This document shows positions 1-9,065 of a DNA stretch of 64,000 nt, piece by piece. The stretch is taken from positions 21,724 through 85,723 of the forward strand of contig NZ_RPOI01000035.1 in assembly GCF_003818115.1 (NCBI RefSeq), in the 5' to 3' direction. The notes beneath the pieces are model-generated. The model saw only the letters and a list, made by a program, of their open reading frames with translations. It made no database searches and was not told where the DNA came from. A program made the translations under genes and the position numbers. How positions within the stretch are numbered: the stretch's first letter is position 1; each line of letters opens with the position of its first letter. The DNA is from Citrobacter youngae (GTDB taxonomy: Bacteria; Pseudomonadota; Gammaproteobacteria; Enterobacterales; Enterobacteriaceae).

Positions 1-377
1 GATTTTGCTGGGGCGGGCGCATTACCTGGCTGTATGCCGCACACAATCCACAGCTAAAAGCGGCGGTGGCGTGGTACGGCAAACTGGTGGGCGATAAAAC
101 GCTGAACTCCCCCAAACACCCTGTCGATATTGCCACCGATCTGAACGCTCCCGTTTTGGGACTGTATGGCGGCCAGGATACCAGCATTCCACAAGATACC
201 GTTGAAACAATGCGTCAGGCGCTACGCGCCGCCAATGCGAAAGCGGAAATCGTGGTCTATCCCGATGCCGGGCATGCATTTAACGCCGATTATCGCCCGA
301 GCTATCACGAAGAGTCCGCGAAAGACGGCTGGCAGAGAATGCTGGAGTGGTTCGCGCAATACGGTGGGAAGAAATAA
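1..377 (+). CDS. ysgA: Dienelactone hydrolase family protein YsgA, C-terminal part
   Basis: The 5' end lies outside the window; the frame is open from base 3 and ends at TAA 375-377. The first visible residues read FCWGG, which is the nucleophile elbow of dienelactone hydrolases (G-x-C-x-G-G) with Cys as nucleophile. An Asp in GGQDTSIP and a His in DAGHAF supply the rest of the Cys-Asp-His triad, so the alpha/beta hydrolase core is complete here. The family hydrolyses cyclic esters; the natural substrate of YsgA is not established. It is convergent with metE and shares a terminator with it. About 125 residues of an expected roughly 270 are visible. Confidence 0.88.
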   Translation, partial: FCWGGRITWLYAAHNPQLKAAVAWYGKLVGDKTLNSPKHPVDIATDLNAPVLGLYGGQDTSIPQDTVETMRQALRAANAKAEIVVYPDAGHAFNADYRPSYHEESAKDGWQRMLEWFAQYGGKK

Positions 378-400
378 TTCCCGCCAGGCAAACCAATAAA

Positions 401-433
401 CAAAACGGAGGCATCAGCCTCCGTTTTGTTTTT
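401..433. terminator. Bidirectional terminator between ysgA and metE
   Basis: An 11 bp perfect stem (402-412 with 417-427) has a 4-nt ATCA loop. An A-run precedes the stem and a T-run follows it, so it can stop ysgA on + and metE on -. It abuts the metE stop codon at 432-434. Confidence 0.85.
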
Positions 434-2693
434 ACGCCTGACGCAGATTCTGTGCCGCTTTAACCATGTTTGCCAGCGCAGCACGGGTTTCCGGCCAGCC
501 GCGCGTTTTCAGACCGCAGTCCGGGTTCACCCACAGACGCTCAGCCGGAATACGCTGCTCGGCTTTCTTCAACAGGGCTTCAATCCATTCCACGCTCGGA
601 ACGTTCGGCGAGTGAATATCGTAAACGCCCGGCCCGATTTCGTTCGGATAGTCGAACTCTTCGAACGACTCCAGCAACTCCATATCAGAGCGCGAGGTTT
701 CGATGGTGATCACGTCCGCGTCCAGCGCCGCAATGGAGTCCATGATGTCGTTGAACTCGCAGTAACACATGTGGGTGTGGATCTGGGTTTCATCCTTCGC
801 CACTGCCGCGTTAATGCGGAAGGCTTCCACGCCCCACTCCAGATACGCCGCCCAGTCGCTGCGACGCAGCGGTAAACCTTCACGCAGTGCCGGCTCATCA
901 ATCTGGATGATGCCGATCCCCGCCGCTTCCAGATCCGCAACTTCATCACGCAGCGCCAGCGCAATCTGCTTCGCGATGGTTTCACGCGTCACGTCTTCAC
1001 GCGGGAATGACCAGCAAAGAATGGTCACCGGTCCGGTCAGCATGCCTTTTACCGGTTTGTCGGTCAGCGACTGGGCATACTTCGCCCACTCAACGGTAAT
1101 CGCTTCCGGACGGCTGACGTCGCCAATAACAACCGGTGGCTTCACGCAGCGAGAACCGTAGCTCTGCACCCAACCGTTCTGGGTAAAGACGAAGCCGTCC
1201 AGATGCTCACCAAAGTATTCCACCATGTCGTTACGCTCGGCTTCACCGTGTACCAGCACGTCGAGACCCAGACGCTCCTGTTCAGCGATCGCCTGTTTAA
1301 TATGTTCCGCAATTCCGGTGCGATAGTTACCAGCATCCAGGTTGCCCTTTTTGAAGTCCAGGCGCAGGCCACGAATTTCGGTGGTTTGCGGGAATGAGCC
1401 AATAGTTGTGGTCGGCCATGCTGGCAGATTAAAGCGGGCACGTTGCGCCTCGGCACGAACCGGGTAAGCGTTGGCGCGCTGGCTGTCCTGGGCAGTGATC
1501 GCCGCCAGACGTTTTTCTACTGCGCCGTTGTGTACGCGGGTAGAGTGACGACGAGCTTGGATCGGTGCGCTCCACTCGACAATTGCCGACGTATCACCGC
1601 TGTTCAACGCATCACGCAGCAGCGCCAGCTCGCCGCATTTTTGCAGGGCGAAGGCAAACCAGCTCTTCACTTCTGCATCAAGGCGGGTTTCCACGCTGAG
1701 ATCGATGGGGCTGTGCAGCAGGGAGCAGGAAGAAGCCACCCACAGGTCACGCTTCCCGACGATATCTTTAATTTGCGCGTATTTTTCGCTGAGATCGGCG
1801 CGCCAGACGTTGCGCCCGTTCACCAGGCCCGCTGACAGCAGCCAGTCGGCAGGCAGACGTTTGTGCAACTCGGCGACATCATCTTTGCCATGCACGAAGT
1901 CAACGTGCAGCCCCTGCACCGGCAGCGCGGTAATGGTATCCAGGTTTGGCGTTACGCCTTCGAAGTAGGTGGTTAGTAGCAGCTTCACCTGGCCCTGCAG
2001 GGCGTCATAAGCCGGTTTAAAGGCATCCAGCCATGCTTGCGGCAGCTCCAGTACCAGCGCCGGTTCATCGATTTGCACCCACTCAATACCGCGTTTTGCC
2101 AGCTCGCCCAGCACCTGCTGGTAAACCGGCAGAATGTCGTTCAACAAGCTCAGGCGGTCAAACTGTTCGCCCTTCACTTTCCCCAGCCACAGGTAAGTTA
2201 CCGGCCCCAGCAGCACAGGTTTCACCTTGTGCCCGAGCGCCAGCGCTTCATCTACTTCATCCAGCAGTTGCGTCCAGGTCAGTTTGAACTGCTGGCCTTT
2301 GGTGAACTCCGGTACCATGTAGTGATAGTTAGTGTTAAACCATTTGGTCATTTCTGCCGCCGCCGCCGGCTCACCGGTCGGTGCGCGGCCACGGCCAATG
2401 CGGAATAAGGTATCGATATCGACCGAGCCGTCTTTATTCTGATGACGGGCCGGAACGTTGCCGAGCAGCAGGCTGGTGGTCAGCACGTGATCGTACCAGG
2501 CAAAATCGCCCACCGGCAGCAGGTCAACGCCCGCCTGCTTCTGCTGATCCCAGTGGCGGGCACGCAGCTCGCGGCCAACGGTCAGCAACTCTTCACGGGA
2601 AGAATTTCCCGCCCAGTAACTTTCTTGCGCTTTCTTCAACTCGCGACGCAGGCCAACGCGAGGGAAACCGAGGGTGTGATTCAATATTGTCAT
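432..2693 (-). CDS. metE: Cobalamin-independent methionine synthase MetE
   Basis: Cytoplasmic zinc enzyme that transfers a methyl group from 5-methyltetrahydropteroyl-triglutamate to homocysteine, the last step of methionine synthesis without B12. It has 753 residues, the same as the E. coli protein. The C-terminal barrel shows the zinc ligands: His and Cys in HTHMCYCEF, the Glu in ITIETSRSD, and Cys in NPDCGLKTR. The N-terminal half is the degenerate duplicated barrel. ATG at 2693 is preceded by GAGGAAG. The gene is divergent from metR, with MetJ boxes and a candidate promoter between them, so it is probably repressed by MetJ and activated by MetR with homocysteine. Confidence 0.98.
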   Translation of the reverse strand: MTILNHTLGFPRVGLRRELKKAQESYWAGNSSREELLTVGRELRARHWDQQKQAGVDLLPVGDFAWYDHVLTTSLLLGNVPARHQNKDGSVDIDTLFRIGRGRAPTGEPAAAAEMTKWFNTNYHYMVPEFTKGQQFKLTWTQLLDEVDEALALGHKVKPVLLGPVTYLWLGKVKGEQFDRLSLLNDILPVYQQVLGELAKRGIEWVQIDEPALVLELPQAWLDAFKPAYDALQGQVKLLLTTYFEGVTPNLDTITALPVQGLHVDFVHGKDDVAELHKRLPADWLLSAGLVNGRNVWRADLSEKYAQIKDIVGKRDLWVASSCSLLHSPIDLSVETRLDAEVKSWFAFALQKCGELALLRDALNSGDTSAIVEWSAPIQARRHSTRVHNGAVEKRLAAITAQDSQRANAYPVRAEAQRARFNLPAWPTTTIGSFPQTTEIRGLRLDFKKGNLDAGNYRTGIAEHIKQAIAEQERLGLDVLVHGEAERNDMVEYFGEHLDGFVFTQNGWVQSYGSRCVKPPVVIGDVSRPEAITVEWAKYAQSLTDKPVKGMLTGPVTILCWSFPREDVTRETIAKQIALALRDEVADLEAAGIGIIQIDEPALREGLPLRRSDWAAYLEWGVEAFRINAAVAKDETQIHTHMCYCEFNDIMDSIAALDADVITIETSRSDMELLESFEEFDYPNEIGPGVYDIHSPNVPSVEWIEALLKKAEQRIPAERLWVNPDCGLKTRGWPETRAALANMVKAAQNLRQA

Positions 2694-2841
2694 TTTTCTT
2701 CCTCTAATTATATGTAAATCCTATGGATTTTGAATTTAGGGAAGGCGGCAAGTTTACTCATCCCCAGGAGCTTACTGAAGTAAGTGACTGGGGTGGGGAA
2801 ACGAAGCCAACGCACCATAAATTTAAAAGACGAAGGATTTT

Positions 2842-2865
2842 AGCCGTCCAGATGTTTACACATCC
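2842..2865. promoter_or_regulatory. Tandem MetJ boxes in the metE-metR control region
   Basis: Three adjacent 8-mers, AGCCGTCC, AGATGTTT and ACACATCC, match the met box AGACGTCT at 6, 6 and 5 of 8 positions. Tandem boxes without spacing are the usual MetJ operator form. They directly follow the candidate metE -10 element, a position suited to repression. Confidence 0.75.
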
Positions 2866-2894
2866 ATAATTGGCGGTTACTGTATATTCCTCAA
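2866..2894 (-). promoter_or_regulatory. Candidate metE promoter
   Basis: On the minus strand a TTGAGG -35 (2889-2894) is separated by 17 bp from an AATTAT -10 (2866-2871). The spacing is ideal but both boxes are imperfect, consistent with a promoter that needs an activator. Confidence 0.5.
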
Positions 2895-2916
2895 GCGCAA
2901 TTTGTTCATGCCGAAG

Positions 2917-2929
2917 TGAAGGACTTTCA
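2917..2929. promoter_or_regulatory. MetR-type palindrome overlapping the metR start
   Basis: TGAAGGACTTTCA is a perfect fit to the MetR consensus TGAA-N5-TTCA. It covers the metR ribosome binding site (AAGGA) and the A of the metR ATG at 2929. A weaker half-matching copy lies near 2897-2909. A site here could serve metE activation and metR autocontrol. Confidence 0.6.
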
Positions 2930-3882
2930 TGATCGAGATTAAACACCTGAAAACGCTCCAGGCGTTGCGGAATAGTGGTTCGCTGGCAGCCGCCGCGGCG
3001 ACGTTGCATCAGACCCAATCCGCTCTTTCTCACCAGTTCAGCGATCTGGAGCAGCGCCTTGGCTTTCGACTTTTTATCCGTAAAAGCCAGCCTCTGCGCT
3101 TTACGCCGCAGGGAGAAATCCTGCTGCAGTTAGCCAATCAGGTGTTGCCGCAAATTGGTCGTGCGCTGCAGGCTTGCAACGAACCGCAGCAAACCCGGTT
3201 GCGAATCGCGATTGAATGTCACAGTTGTATTCAATGGCTGACGCCCGCGCTGGAGAATTTTCGTGCCAACTGGCCGCAGGTGGAGATGGACTTTAAATCC
3301 GGCGTGACGTTCGATCCGCAACCAGCGCTACAGCAGGATGAGCTGGATCTGGTGTTAACCTCCGACATCCTGCCGCGCAGCGGATTGCACTACTCACCGA
3401 TGTTTGATTTTGAAGTCCGCCTCGTACTGGCGCCTGACCATCCGTTGGCCAGCAAAACGCAAATCACGCCGGAAGATTTGGCCAGCGAGACACTGCTCAT
3501 TTACCCAGTGCAACGGAGTCGACTGGATGTCTGGCGGCATTTCCTGCAGCCTGCGGGCGTGAGTCCGTCGCTGAAGAGCGTGGATAACACCCTGCTGCTG
3601 ATTCAGATGGTTGCAGCCAGAATGGGTATCGCGGCGTTACCGCACTGGGTAGTGGAGAGTTTTGAACGCCAGGGTTTAGTAGTGACTAAAACCCTGGGTG
3701 ATGGATTGTGGAGCCGACTGTACGCCGCCGTGCGTGATGGCGAGCAGCGACAGCCGGTCACAGAAGCGTTTATTCGCTCAGCGCGGAATCACGCCTGCGA
3801 TCATCTGCCGTTTGTACGGAGTGCGGAACGACCCACTTTCGATGTACCCACAGTGAAGCCACTATCACAGCCGCACCAATGA
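2929..3882 (+). CDS. metR: LysR-type regulator MetR
   Basis: Homocysteine-responsive activator of metE, metH and other methionine genes. It has 317 residues as in E. coli. Residues about 1-60 form the LysR winged helix-turn-helix ([20 protein letters not shown]), followed by a periplasmic-binding-like effector domain. ATG 2929 has an AAGGA ribosome binding site. The last 113 bp overlap the 3' end of yigM on the other strand, so the C-terminal tail of MetR is encoded within an antisense overlap. Confidence 0.97.
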   Translation: MIEIKHLKTLQALRNSGSLAAAAATLHQTQSALSHQFSDLEQRLGFRLFIRKSQPLRFTPQGEILLQLANQVLPQIGRALQACNEPQQTRLRIAIECHSCIQWLTPALENFRANWPQVEMDFKSGVTFDPQPALQQDELDLVLTSDILPRSGLHYSPMFDFEVRLVLAPDHPLASKTQITPEDLASETLLIYPVQRSRLDVWRHFLQPAGVSPSLKSVDNTLLLIQMVAARMGIAALPHWVVESFERQGLVVTKTLGDGLWSRLYAAVRDGEQRQPVTEAFIRSARNHACDHLPFVRSAERPTFDVPTVKPLSQPHQ

Positions 3883-4669
3883 TGAAACTTGGCCAGTGAG
3901 GTTGTTGATGCCAGATAGCCAGGTTAACCAACAGCCCTGCCGGGACATGCATATTGTTCATGATGCCCAGCGTGCCCGCATCCACCTGGGTCGCGCCGTA
4001 GTTCCACATAAAGTAACCAATGCCGGACGCTGCCACGCCAAGAAAGACCAGAATTCCCCACTGTAGCGTGGTTGCAGGCATTTTCTGCGCATTGCCCAGC
4101 ATGAACCAGGCCACTACAGCCACCATAAAGGCGCCCATATAAAACCAGGCAAAGGCGTTGTGCTGCGGCATTGGCCGCGTTTCCATCAGACGCTTATAGC
4201 CCACCATACCAATGGCAAAGCTGATATTGGACAACTGTACCAGCAGCAGACCGGTCCAGAAGTGGCTTGTCACCTGATCGTAACGAATGATCCCCGCGCC
4301 AATCACCGCCAGTAACGCACTGAAGGCGTAGCTCCAGCGCAGACGGCGTCCGCTCATCAGATCATAAATCAGCGTGATGTAGAGCGGCGTCAGCACGGTA
4401 AACAGCAGTAGCTCTGAAACCGTCAGATACAGATAGGCGTGAAAACTCAGCATATACATAATGCCAAGCTGCATGGCACCCACCAGCATATATAGCCCGC
4501 TCGTTTTTACGCTGTGCCCACGAGTACGTAGAAACGGCAAGAACACCAGCGCCGCCAGCCCAACGCGCACCAACACCGCAAAATAGCTATCGACATGACC
4601 GGCAAGGTACTCGCCAAACAGGCTGAAGGAAAAGGCCCACAAAATAGTGGTAATGATGAGTAGCGCCAC
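3770..4669 (-). CDS. yigM: Biotin transporter YigM (DMT/EamA family)
   Basis: Inner-membrane protein of 299 residues with about ten hydrophobic segments in two EamA repeats, of the drug/metabolite transporter fold. E. coli YigM is the high-affinity biotin uptake protein, and this one agrees over the full length. The start is GTG at 4669, giving the same N terminus ([17 protein letters not shown]). The 3' end overlaps metR convergently. Two inverted repeats lie upstream, one overlapping the -10 box and the start codon. Confidence 0.93.
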   Translation of the reverse strand: MALLIITTILWAFSFSLFGEYLAGHVDSYFAVLVRVGLAALVFLPFLRTRGHSVKTSGLYMLVGAMQLGIMYMLSFHAYLYLTVSELLLFTVLTPLYITLIYDLMSGRRLRWSYAFSALLAVIGAGIIRYDQVTSHFWTGLLLVQLSNISFAIGMVGYKRLMETRPMPQHNAFAWFYMGAFMVAVVAWFMLGNAQKMPATTLQWGILVFLGVAASGIGYFMWNYGATQVDAGTLGIMNNMHVPAGLLVNLAIWHQQPHWPSFIIGAAVIVASLWVHRKWVVPHSVQTADDRRRDSALSE

Positions 4670-4738
4670 AATGGATGTCTCTTAGAACAGGGAACATCCA
4701 TTGTAGCGGAGAGTTTAGTTGACAACTGGTCAACTAAA
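4668..4738 (-). promoter_or_regulatory. yigM promoter region with two inverted repeats
   Basis: A minus-strand TACAAT -10 box lies at 4700-4705, about 30 nt upstream of the GTG start. Repeat 1 is a perfect 11 bp inverted repeat, ACAATGGATGT (4668-4678) and ACATCCATTGT (4694-4704), spaced by 15 bp. One arm overlaps the -10 box and the other the start codon. Repeat 2 is a perfect 10 bp inverted repeat, TTTAGTTGAC (4714-4723) and GTCAACTAAA (4729-4738), with a 5-nt centre. Neither matches the BirA operator core that I know. Repeat 2 has no T-run, so it is not a normal terminator for yigL. Confidence 0.55.
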
Positions 4739-4744
4739 GAACAA

Positions 4745-5545
4745 TTACTTTAAAAAGAGATCGCGCAGGTAGTGCGGCACGGCATCGTCAGCATTAACAC
4801 CAATGACTTCCAGTTCTGGGTGCAGATCCTTCAGGCGCTGATGGGCGTTGCCCATGATGCAGCCTTTGCCCGCCATAGAGAGCATTTCCGCGTCGTTCAT
4901 CCCGTCGCCAAAAGCGATACAGTCTTTCAGGCTATAGCCCATCGCTTTCGCCACAGCTTCCAGCGCATGACCTTTCGACACGCCGCCCGCCATGACTTCC
5001 AGACAGGTAAGCGTAGAGAAGCTGACATTGACGCGATCGCCCCAGCGAGCGTTAATCGCCTGTTCCAGCGGCAGCAATCTTTCGTGAGAATCGGTGGTGA
5101 AAAACACTTTGCTGACGCCATCCGGCTCCAGCAGCGCAGGTTCAAACAGTGAATAATTGAATACCGCCTCTTTAAAGAAACGCATTTCTTCCGGGCGGTG
5201 GCGGTTCATGAACCACTCATCATCGCGGTAAACATTCGTCACGATATCCGGGTTGGCATTCACTACACCAAACAGGTCGCTGGCAATGTCGCGATCCAGG
5301 TTATGGGAAAACACCAGATTCCCGTCAGAATCATGCACCCGCGCGCCGTTGGAGGTGATCATGTAGGTTTTAATGCCGAGGTTATCGCGAATTTGCCCCA
5401 CATCAACATGATGACGACCGGTGGCAAACACGAAGTGAACACCGCGAGCCGTCAGTAGTTTTAGCGTCTCTTTGGCATAAGGGGACAAAGTATGGTCGGG
5501 AGAAAGCAGCGTACCGTCTAAATCAGACGCAACAACCTGATACAT
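4745..5545 (-). CDS. yigL: HAD-family sugar/pyridoxal phosphatase YigL
   Basis: Cytoplasmic phosphatase of the HAD Cof subfamily; E. coli YigL acts on pyridoxal phosphate and on sugar phosphates. It has 266 residues. Motif I is SDLDGTLL near residues 7-14, motif II is the TSNGA segment, motif III is the Lys in GVSKGHAL, and motif IV is FGDGMNDAEM. An in-frame TTG exists 12 bp upstream, but the ATG at 5545 is preferred: it gives the E. coli length and lies 12 nt after AGAGG. It follows pldB by 15 bp, so the two probably form an operon. Confidence 0.95.
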   Translation of the reverse strand: MYQVVASDLDGTLLSPDHTLSPYAKETLKLLTARGVHFVFATGRHHVDVGQIRDNLGIKTYMITSNGARVHDSDGNLVFSHNLDRDIASDLFGVVNANPDIVTNVYRDDEWFMNRHRPEEMRFFKEAVFNYSLFEPALLEPDGVSKVFFTTDSHERLLPLEQAINARWGDRVNVSFSTLTCLEVMAGGVSKGHALEAVAKAMGYSLKDCIAFGDGMNDAEMLSMAGKGCIMGNAHQRLKDLHPELEVIGVNADDAVPHYLRDLFLK

Positions 5546-5560
5546 AAGAAAATTCAACCT

Positions 5561-6577
5561 CTAGGCAAAGCGGGTTCCGCTGGATGAGTTATGCTTGTCG
5601 AAAAATTCGACAATAGCGTTAAGCGCGACTGAGCGCATGGCGTCCTTTTCAAAAAGGATCTCATGGTACGCGCCTTTTATGACAAGCGGCTGACCTCCTT
5701 CTACCGGATGGCCTGCTGCAGCGCGGAGTTCACAAAAACGATCGTGCATGCGGTTATCCACTACACGCTCTTCTTCGGCCTGAATCAGCAGCGTCGGCGT
5801 CGCGTCGTCTCCCGCGCCAGCCAGAACCTGTTCGCCCGCCTGAATGCCTTCACGCACCCAGTGATAGGTAGGGCCACCCACACGTAACCGCGGATCATCT
5901 GCGTAGAAGCGTAGGTTACGCCGATAGCGCTGTCGACTATGGGTAAGCGCATTCATACCGAATGGCAGCGCCCGCCAGCGACCGGTTCCCATCGCATAGC
6001 CTTCACGGATGCGCGGATGCCCTTCAGCCCAGTCAAGAATGTGGCGCACCATCCAGTCGGGAAAGCGCATCACAATACCAAACATCGGCGCGCAAAGCGC
6101 GATGGCATCACACTGATTCGGGTGGCGCTGCAGGAACAATGTGGCAATCGCTCCGCCCATAGAATGCGCCAGTATATAGCGTTTTCTCCACGGACCGGGT
6201 AGCACTTCCTGCTGCCAGAAGGCGGTTAAATCGTCAACATAGTCATTAAAGTTATCGACATGCCCGCGATGCGGATCCGAAAGCATTCGCCCGGAACGCC
6301 CCTGGCCACGGTGATCGATAATGAGCACGTCAAAACCAGAATGAAACAGGTCATACGCCAGTTCAGCGTATTTCACGTAGCTTTCTATGCGTCCAGGACA
6401 GACGACGATGACGCGATCATTTTTTTCTGCATGAAAACGCACAAAATGTACGGGGATATTATCCACACCCGTAAATTCCGCTTCTTCCCGCTGACGCCAG
6501 AAATCTGTCAGTGGCCCCATGGAAAAAGCAGCAAACGCGTTTTCTCTTGTTTCCCAGTCTTTTTGCTGCTGAAACAT
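5561..6577 (-). CDS. pldB: Lysophospholipase L2 PldB
   Basis: Inner-membrane-associated lysophospholipase that removes the remaining acyl chain of lysophospholipids. It has 338 residues and an alpha/beta hydrolase fold of the serine aminopeptidase S33 group. The nucleophile elbow is AHSMGG. Asp in EERVVDN and His in GAYHEI complete the triad. The frame stays open 96 bp further upstream, but ATG 6577 gives the family N terminus (MFQQQKDWETRENAF). It is divergent from rhtB with a 110 bp gap and lies upstream of yigL. Confidence 0.95.
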   Translation of the reverse strand: MFQQQKDWETRENAFAAFSMGPLTDFWRQREEAEFTGVDNIPVHFVRFHAEKNDRVIVVCPGRIESYVKYAELAYDLFHSGFDVLIIDHRGQGRSGRMLSDPHRGHVDNFNDYVDDLTAFWQQEVLPGPWRKRYILAHSMGGAIATLFLQRHPNQCDAIALCAPMFGIVMRFPDWMVRHILDWAEGHPRIREGYAMGTGRWRALPFGMNALTHSRQRYRRNLRFYADDPRLRVGGPTYHWVREGIQAGEQVLAGAGDDATPTLLIQAEEERVVDNRMHDRFCELRAAAGHPVEGGQPLVIKGAYHEILFEKDAMRSVALNAIVEFFDKHNSSSGTRFA

Positions 6578-6687
6578 CGGGTATCCAGCCTCGCTGACCA
6601 AGTAAAATCGTTTTTTTCGCCGTCGCTGACACAACCTAACGGCAGTAGCGTATTGTGGCATAAAAATAGACAATCCGGGAGTTTCTC

Positions 6688-7308
6688 ATGACCTTTGAAT
6701 GGTGGTTCGCCTACCTGCTGACCTCTATTATTTTGAGCTTGTCTCCAGGCTCTGGCGCAATCAACACTATGACCACCGCCATCAGCCATGGTTATCGCGG
6801 TGCCAGCGCGTCGATTGCGGGTTTACAGACCGGGCTGGGCATTCATATCGTTTTGGTAGGCGTGGGGCTGGGAACGCTATTTTCACGTTCGGTGATCGCG
6901 TTTGAGGTGCTGAAGTGGGCGGGAGCGGCCTATCTGATTTGGCTGGGTATTCAACAATGGCGCGCGGCGGGTGCTATCGATCTGAACACCATGGCGAATA
7001 CACAATCGCGCAGCCGCCTGTTCAAACGCGCGGTCTTTGTGAATCTGACCAACCCCAAGAGCATTGTTTTTCTTGCCGCCCTGTTCCCGCAGTTTATCCT
7101 GCCGCAGGAACCGCAACTGATGCAGTACGTGGTGCTTGGCGTTACGACCATCGTGGTCGATATCATTGTGATGATCGGTTACGCGACGCTGGCCACGCGC
7201 ATTGCTGGCTGGATTAAAGGGCCAAAGCAAATGAAGGCGCTGAACAAAGTGTTCGGCTCGCTGTTTATGCTGATAGGCGCCCTGCTGGCATCGGCAAGGC
7301 ATGCCTAG
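6688..7308 (+). CDS. rhtB: Homoserine/homoserine lactone exporter RhtB
   Basis: LysE-family inner-membrane exporter of 206 residues with about six hydrophobic segments. The family signature [17 protein letters not shown] follows the first membrane segment. In E. coli it confers resistance to homoserine and its lactone. ATG 6688 follows GGGAGTTTCTC. Its usual neighbour rhtC lies about 1.1 kb downstream on the opposite strand, separated here by an inserted rpn gene. Confidence 0.95.
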   Translation: MTFEWWFAYLLTSIILSLSPGSGAINTMTTAISHGYRGASASIAGLQTGLGIHIVLVGVGLGTLFSRSVIAFEVLKWAGAAYLIWLGIQQWRAAGAIDLNTMANTQSRSRLFKRAVFVNLTNPKSIVFLAALFPQFILPQEPQLMQYVVLGVTTIVVDIIVMIGYATLATRIAGWIKGPKQMKALNKVFGSLFMLIGALLASARHA

Positions 7309-7470
7309 CAAATGGAACGGCACTCGCAAAGAAATGCTAACAGTATGAGCGTCTGAATATGACTTTCCGTACTTAGCCGCAAAGGAGGAAAAGTCTTTTA
7401 TTCTGCGCTGTTAGGTGTTGAATACCAGAGTCAGAATGCCGCCACTCTCACTTCTCACGGATGATGGACG

Positions 7471-8343
7471 ATGGCGGAAGCAACGACACCCCATGACGCA
7501 GTATTTAAGACCTTCCTCTCCCGCGTGGAAACCGCGCGGGACTTTATTGAACTTCATCTTCCGCCTTCGTTAATTAAAATCTGCAAACTGGAAACGCTCC
7601 GTCTGGAATCAGGCAGTTTTGTGGAGGACGATCTGCGCCCCTATTTCAGCGATATTCTCTACTCACTGGAAACCACCAGCGGGCATGGCTATGTACATGT
7701 GCTCATCGAGCATCAAAGCTCACCTGACAAGCATATGTCATTTCGCCTGATGCGCTACGCTATCGCAGCGATGCAGCGTCATCTTGAGGCTGGAAACGAC
7801 ACTCTACCGCTGGTGATTCCAGTGCTCTTTTACCATGGCAAGCAAAGCCCATGGCAAGGCTCAATGAACTGGCTGGATCACTTTGAGGATTCGGGAACCG
7901 CCCTTCAACTTTACAGCACACCATTTCCGTTGGTGGATGTGACGGTTATTCCAGATGATGAAATCATGCAGCATCGCAGTATGGCGGCGCTGACATTAGT
8001 GCAAAAGCATATTCGCCAGCGCGACATGGCACAGCTGCTGGATAAACTTACCCGCCTGTTTATGCTGGAGAAGATGAGCGGACAACAAATAACCGTGCTG
8101 GTAAACTACATGGTGCAAGCAGGGAATACACAAGATGTTCAGACATTACTGTATAAGCTGGCACAGCGTGTGCCGCAGCATGGAGACAAACTGATGACAA
8201 TGGCGGATCAACTACGTGAAGAGGGCAAACGCATTGCCCTCACTGATGTAGCAAAAGCAATGCTCAAGCGAGGTCTGGATACCGATGCGATTATGGAAAT
8301 GACCGGCCTTTCGAAGGATGAATTACAGAAGCTTGCGCAATAA
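7471..8343 (+). CDS. Rpn-family recombination-promoting nuclease / putative transposase
   Basis: 290 residues of the Rpn (PDDEXK nuclease, 'transposase_31'-like) family. The N-terminal TPHDAVFKTFLS opening is typical of the family. The likely catalytic residues are Asp61 (SDILYSL) and Glu80-x-Gln82 (LIEHQSSPD). The C-terminal half is helical and ends in the usual GKRIALTDVAKAML and TGLSKDELQKL segment. Rpn proteins of E. coli cut DNA and promote RecA-independent recombination; related proteins have been linked to phage defence with an antitoxin made from inside the same gene. It lies between rhtB and rhtC, where E. coli has no such gene. No terminal repeats, target duplication or second transposase gene were seen. 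The start ATG 7471 has only a weak upstream GGATGATGG. Confidence 0.88.
   Translation: MAEATTPHDAVFKTFLSRVETARDFIELHLPPSLIKICKLETLRLESGSFVEDDLRPYFSDILYSLETTSGHGYVHVLIEHQSSPDKHMSFRLMRYAIAAMQRHLEAGNDTLPLVIPVLFYHGKQSPWQGSMNWLDHFEDSGTALQLYSTPFPLVDVTVIPDDEIMQHRSMAALTLVQKHIRQRDMAQLLDKLTRLFMLEKMSGQQITVLVNYMVQAGNTQDVQTLLYKLAQRVPQHGDKLMTMADQLREEGKRIALTDVAKAMLKRGLDTDAIMEMTGLSKDELQKLAQ
8194..8343 (+). CDS. Possible internal in-frame product of the rpn gene
   Basis: Codon 242 of the rpn frame is ATG and lies 7 nt after GGAGA (8182-8186). A second ATG follows two codons later. This would give a 49-residue C-terminal fragment (MTMADQLREEG...) without the nuclease domain. Intragenic antitoxins of this kind have been reported for Rpn toxins. 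Expression here is inference only. Another internal ATG near 8063 (LEKMSGQ) has GGAG but only 3 nt of spacing. Confidence 0.4.
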   Translation: MTMADQLREEGKRIALTDVAKAMLKRGLDTDAIMEMTGLSKDELQKLAQ

Positions 8344-8381
8344 ACCGTACTCCGCCTGGGGCTCCCAGGCGGGTAACAAAC

Positions 8382-9002
8382 TTAGCGCGAAATAATCAGG
8401 TGGATGCCGAAACCCGCGAACAGCGCGCCAGCAAAACCATCAATCCACTTCGCCAGACGCTGATAGCCACGACGCATTTTCGGCAGCGCAAACAGGCTGG
8501 CAACTACGGTAAACCACGCCAGGGTTTCCACGATGATCAGAGCAAAAATCCCCCAACGCGCGCCCGTTCCCACGTTATCGCCAACGAACAATGAGAAGAC
8601 GGAGCCAAAATAGATAATGGCTTTAGGGTTCGCCAGATTGGTCAGCAGACCTTTCAAAAAGCTGCGCCCGCTCTGCGCCAGCTCCACCTGCGGAGTGGGA
8701 GCCGCAACATCCTGTTTTTTAAACGCGCCGCGCAGCATCTGGTAGCCCATCCAGCACAGATACAGACCCCCACCGACCATAATAATGGTGTGCAGCCAGG
8801 CCATTTTTTCGATAATCAGATGCAGGCCGAGCAGTGCCACGCCAGCCCAGACCATGACGCCACAGGTAATACCCAGCACGCCCATCATCGCTTCTTTGCG
8901 CGAACGGCTAACCGCAGTTTGAGAAACAAAAAAGAAATCGGGACCGGGACTCATCAGCGCAACGATGTGCACCAACGCAACGGTGAAAAATAGCGTTAAC
9001 AT
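8382..9002 (-). CDS. rhtC: Threonine exporter RhtC
   Basis: LysE-family inner-membrane exporter of 206 residues; the E. coli protein exports threonine. The signature SPGPDFFFVSQTAVSRSR follows the first membrane segment, and about five further hydrophobic segments are visible. It starts with ATG at 9002, 107 bp after recQ's stop codon on the same strand. A GC-rich hairpin (8352-8372) without T-run lies between it and the convergent rpn gene. Confidence 0.96.
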   Translation of the reverse strand: MLTLFFTVALVHIVALMSPGPDFFFVSQTAVSRSRKEAMMGVLGITCGVMVWAGVALLGLHLIIEKMAWLHTIIMVGGGLYLCWMGYQMLRGAFKKQDVAAPTPQVELAQSGRSFLKGLLTNLANPKAIIYFGSVFSLFVGDNVGTGARWGIFALIIVETLAWFTVVASLFALPKMRRGYQRLAKWIDGFAGALFAGFGIHLIISR

Positions 9003-9065
9003 AAAAATGACTCGCGGGGGAATAGTTCAGTGAGTCACCATCCTGGCACTTTTTTGCCCGGCTGA

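Noticed and set aside
4714..4738. Inverted repeat as a BirA (biotin) operator for yigM
   Set aside because: The arms TTTAGTTGAC/GTCAACTAAA and the spacing do not match the BirA operator TTGTAAACC-N15/16-GGTTTACAA.
8352..8372. GC-rich hairpin between rpn and rhtC as a terminator
   Set aside because: The 9 bp stem is strong but no T-run follows on either strand, so it was not listed as a terminator.
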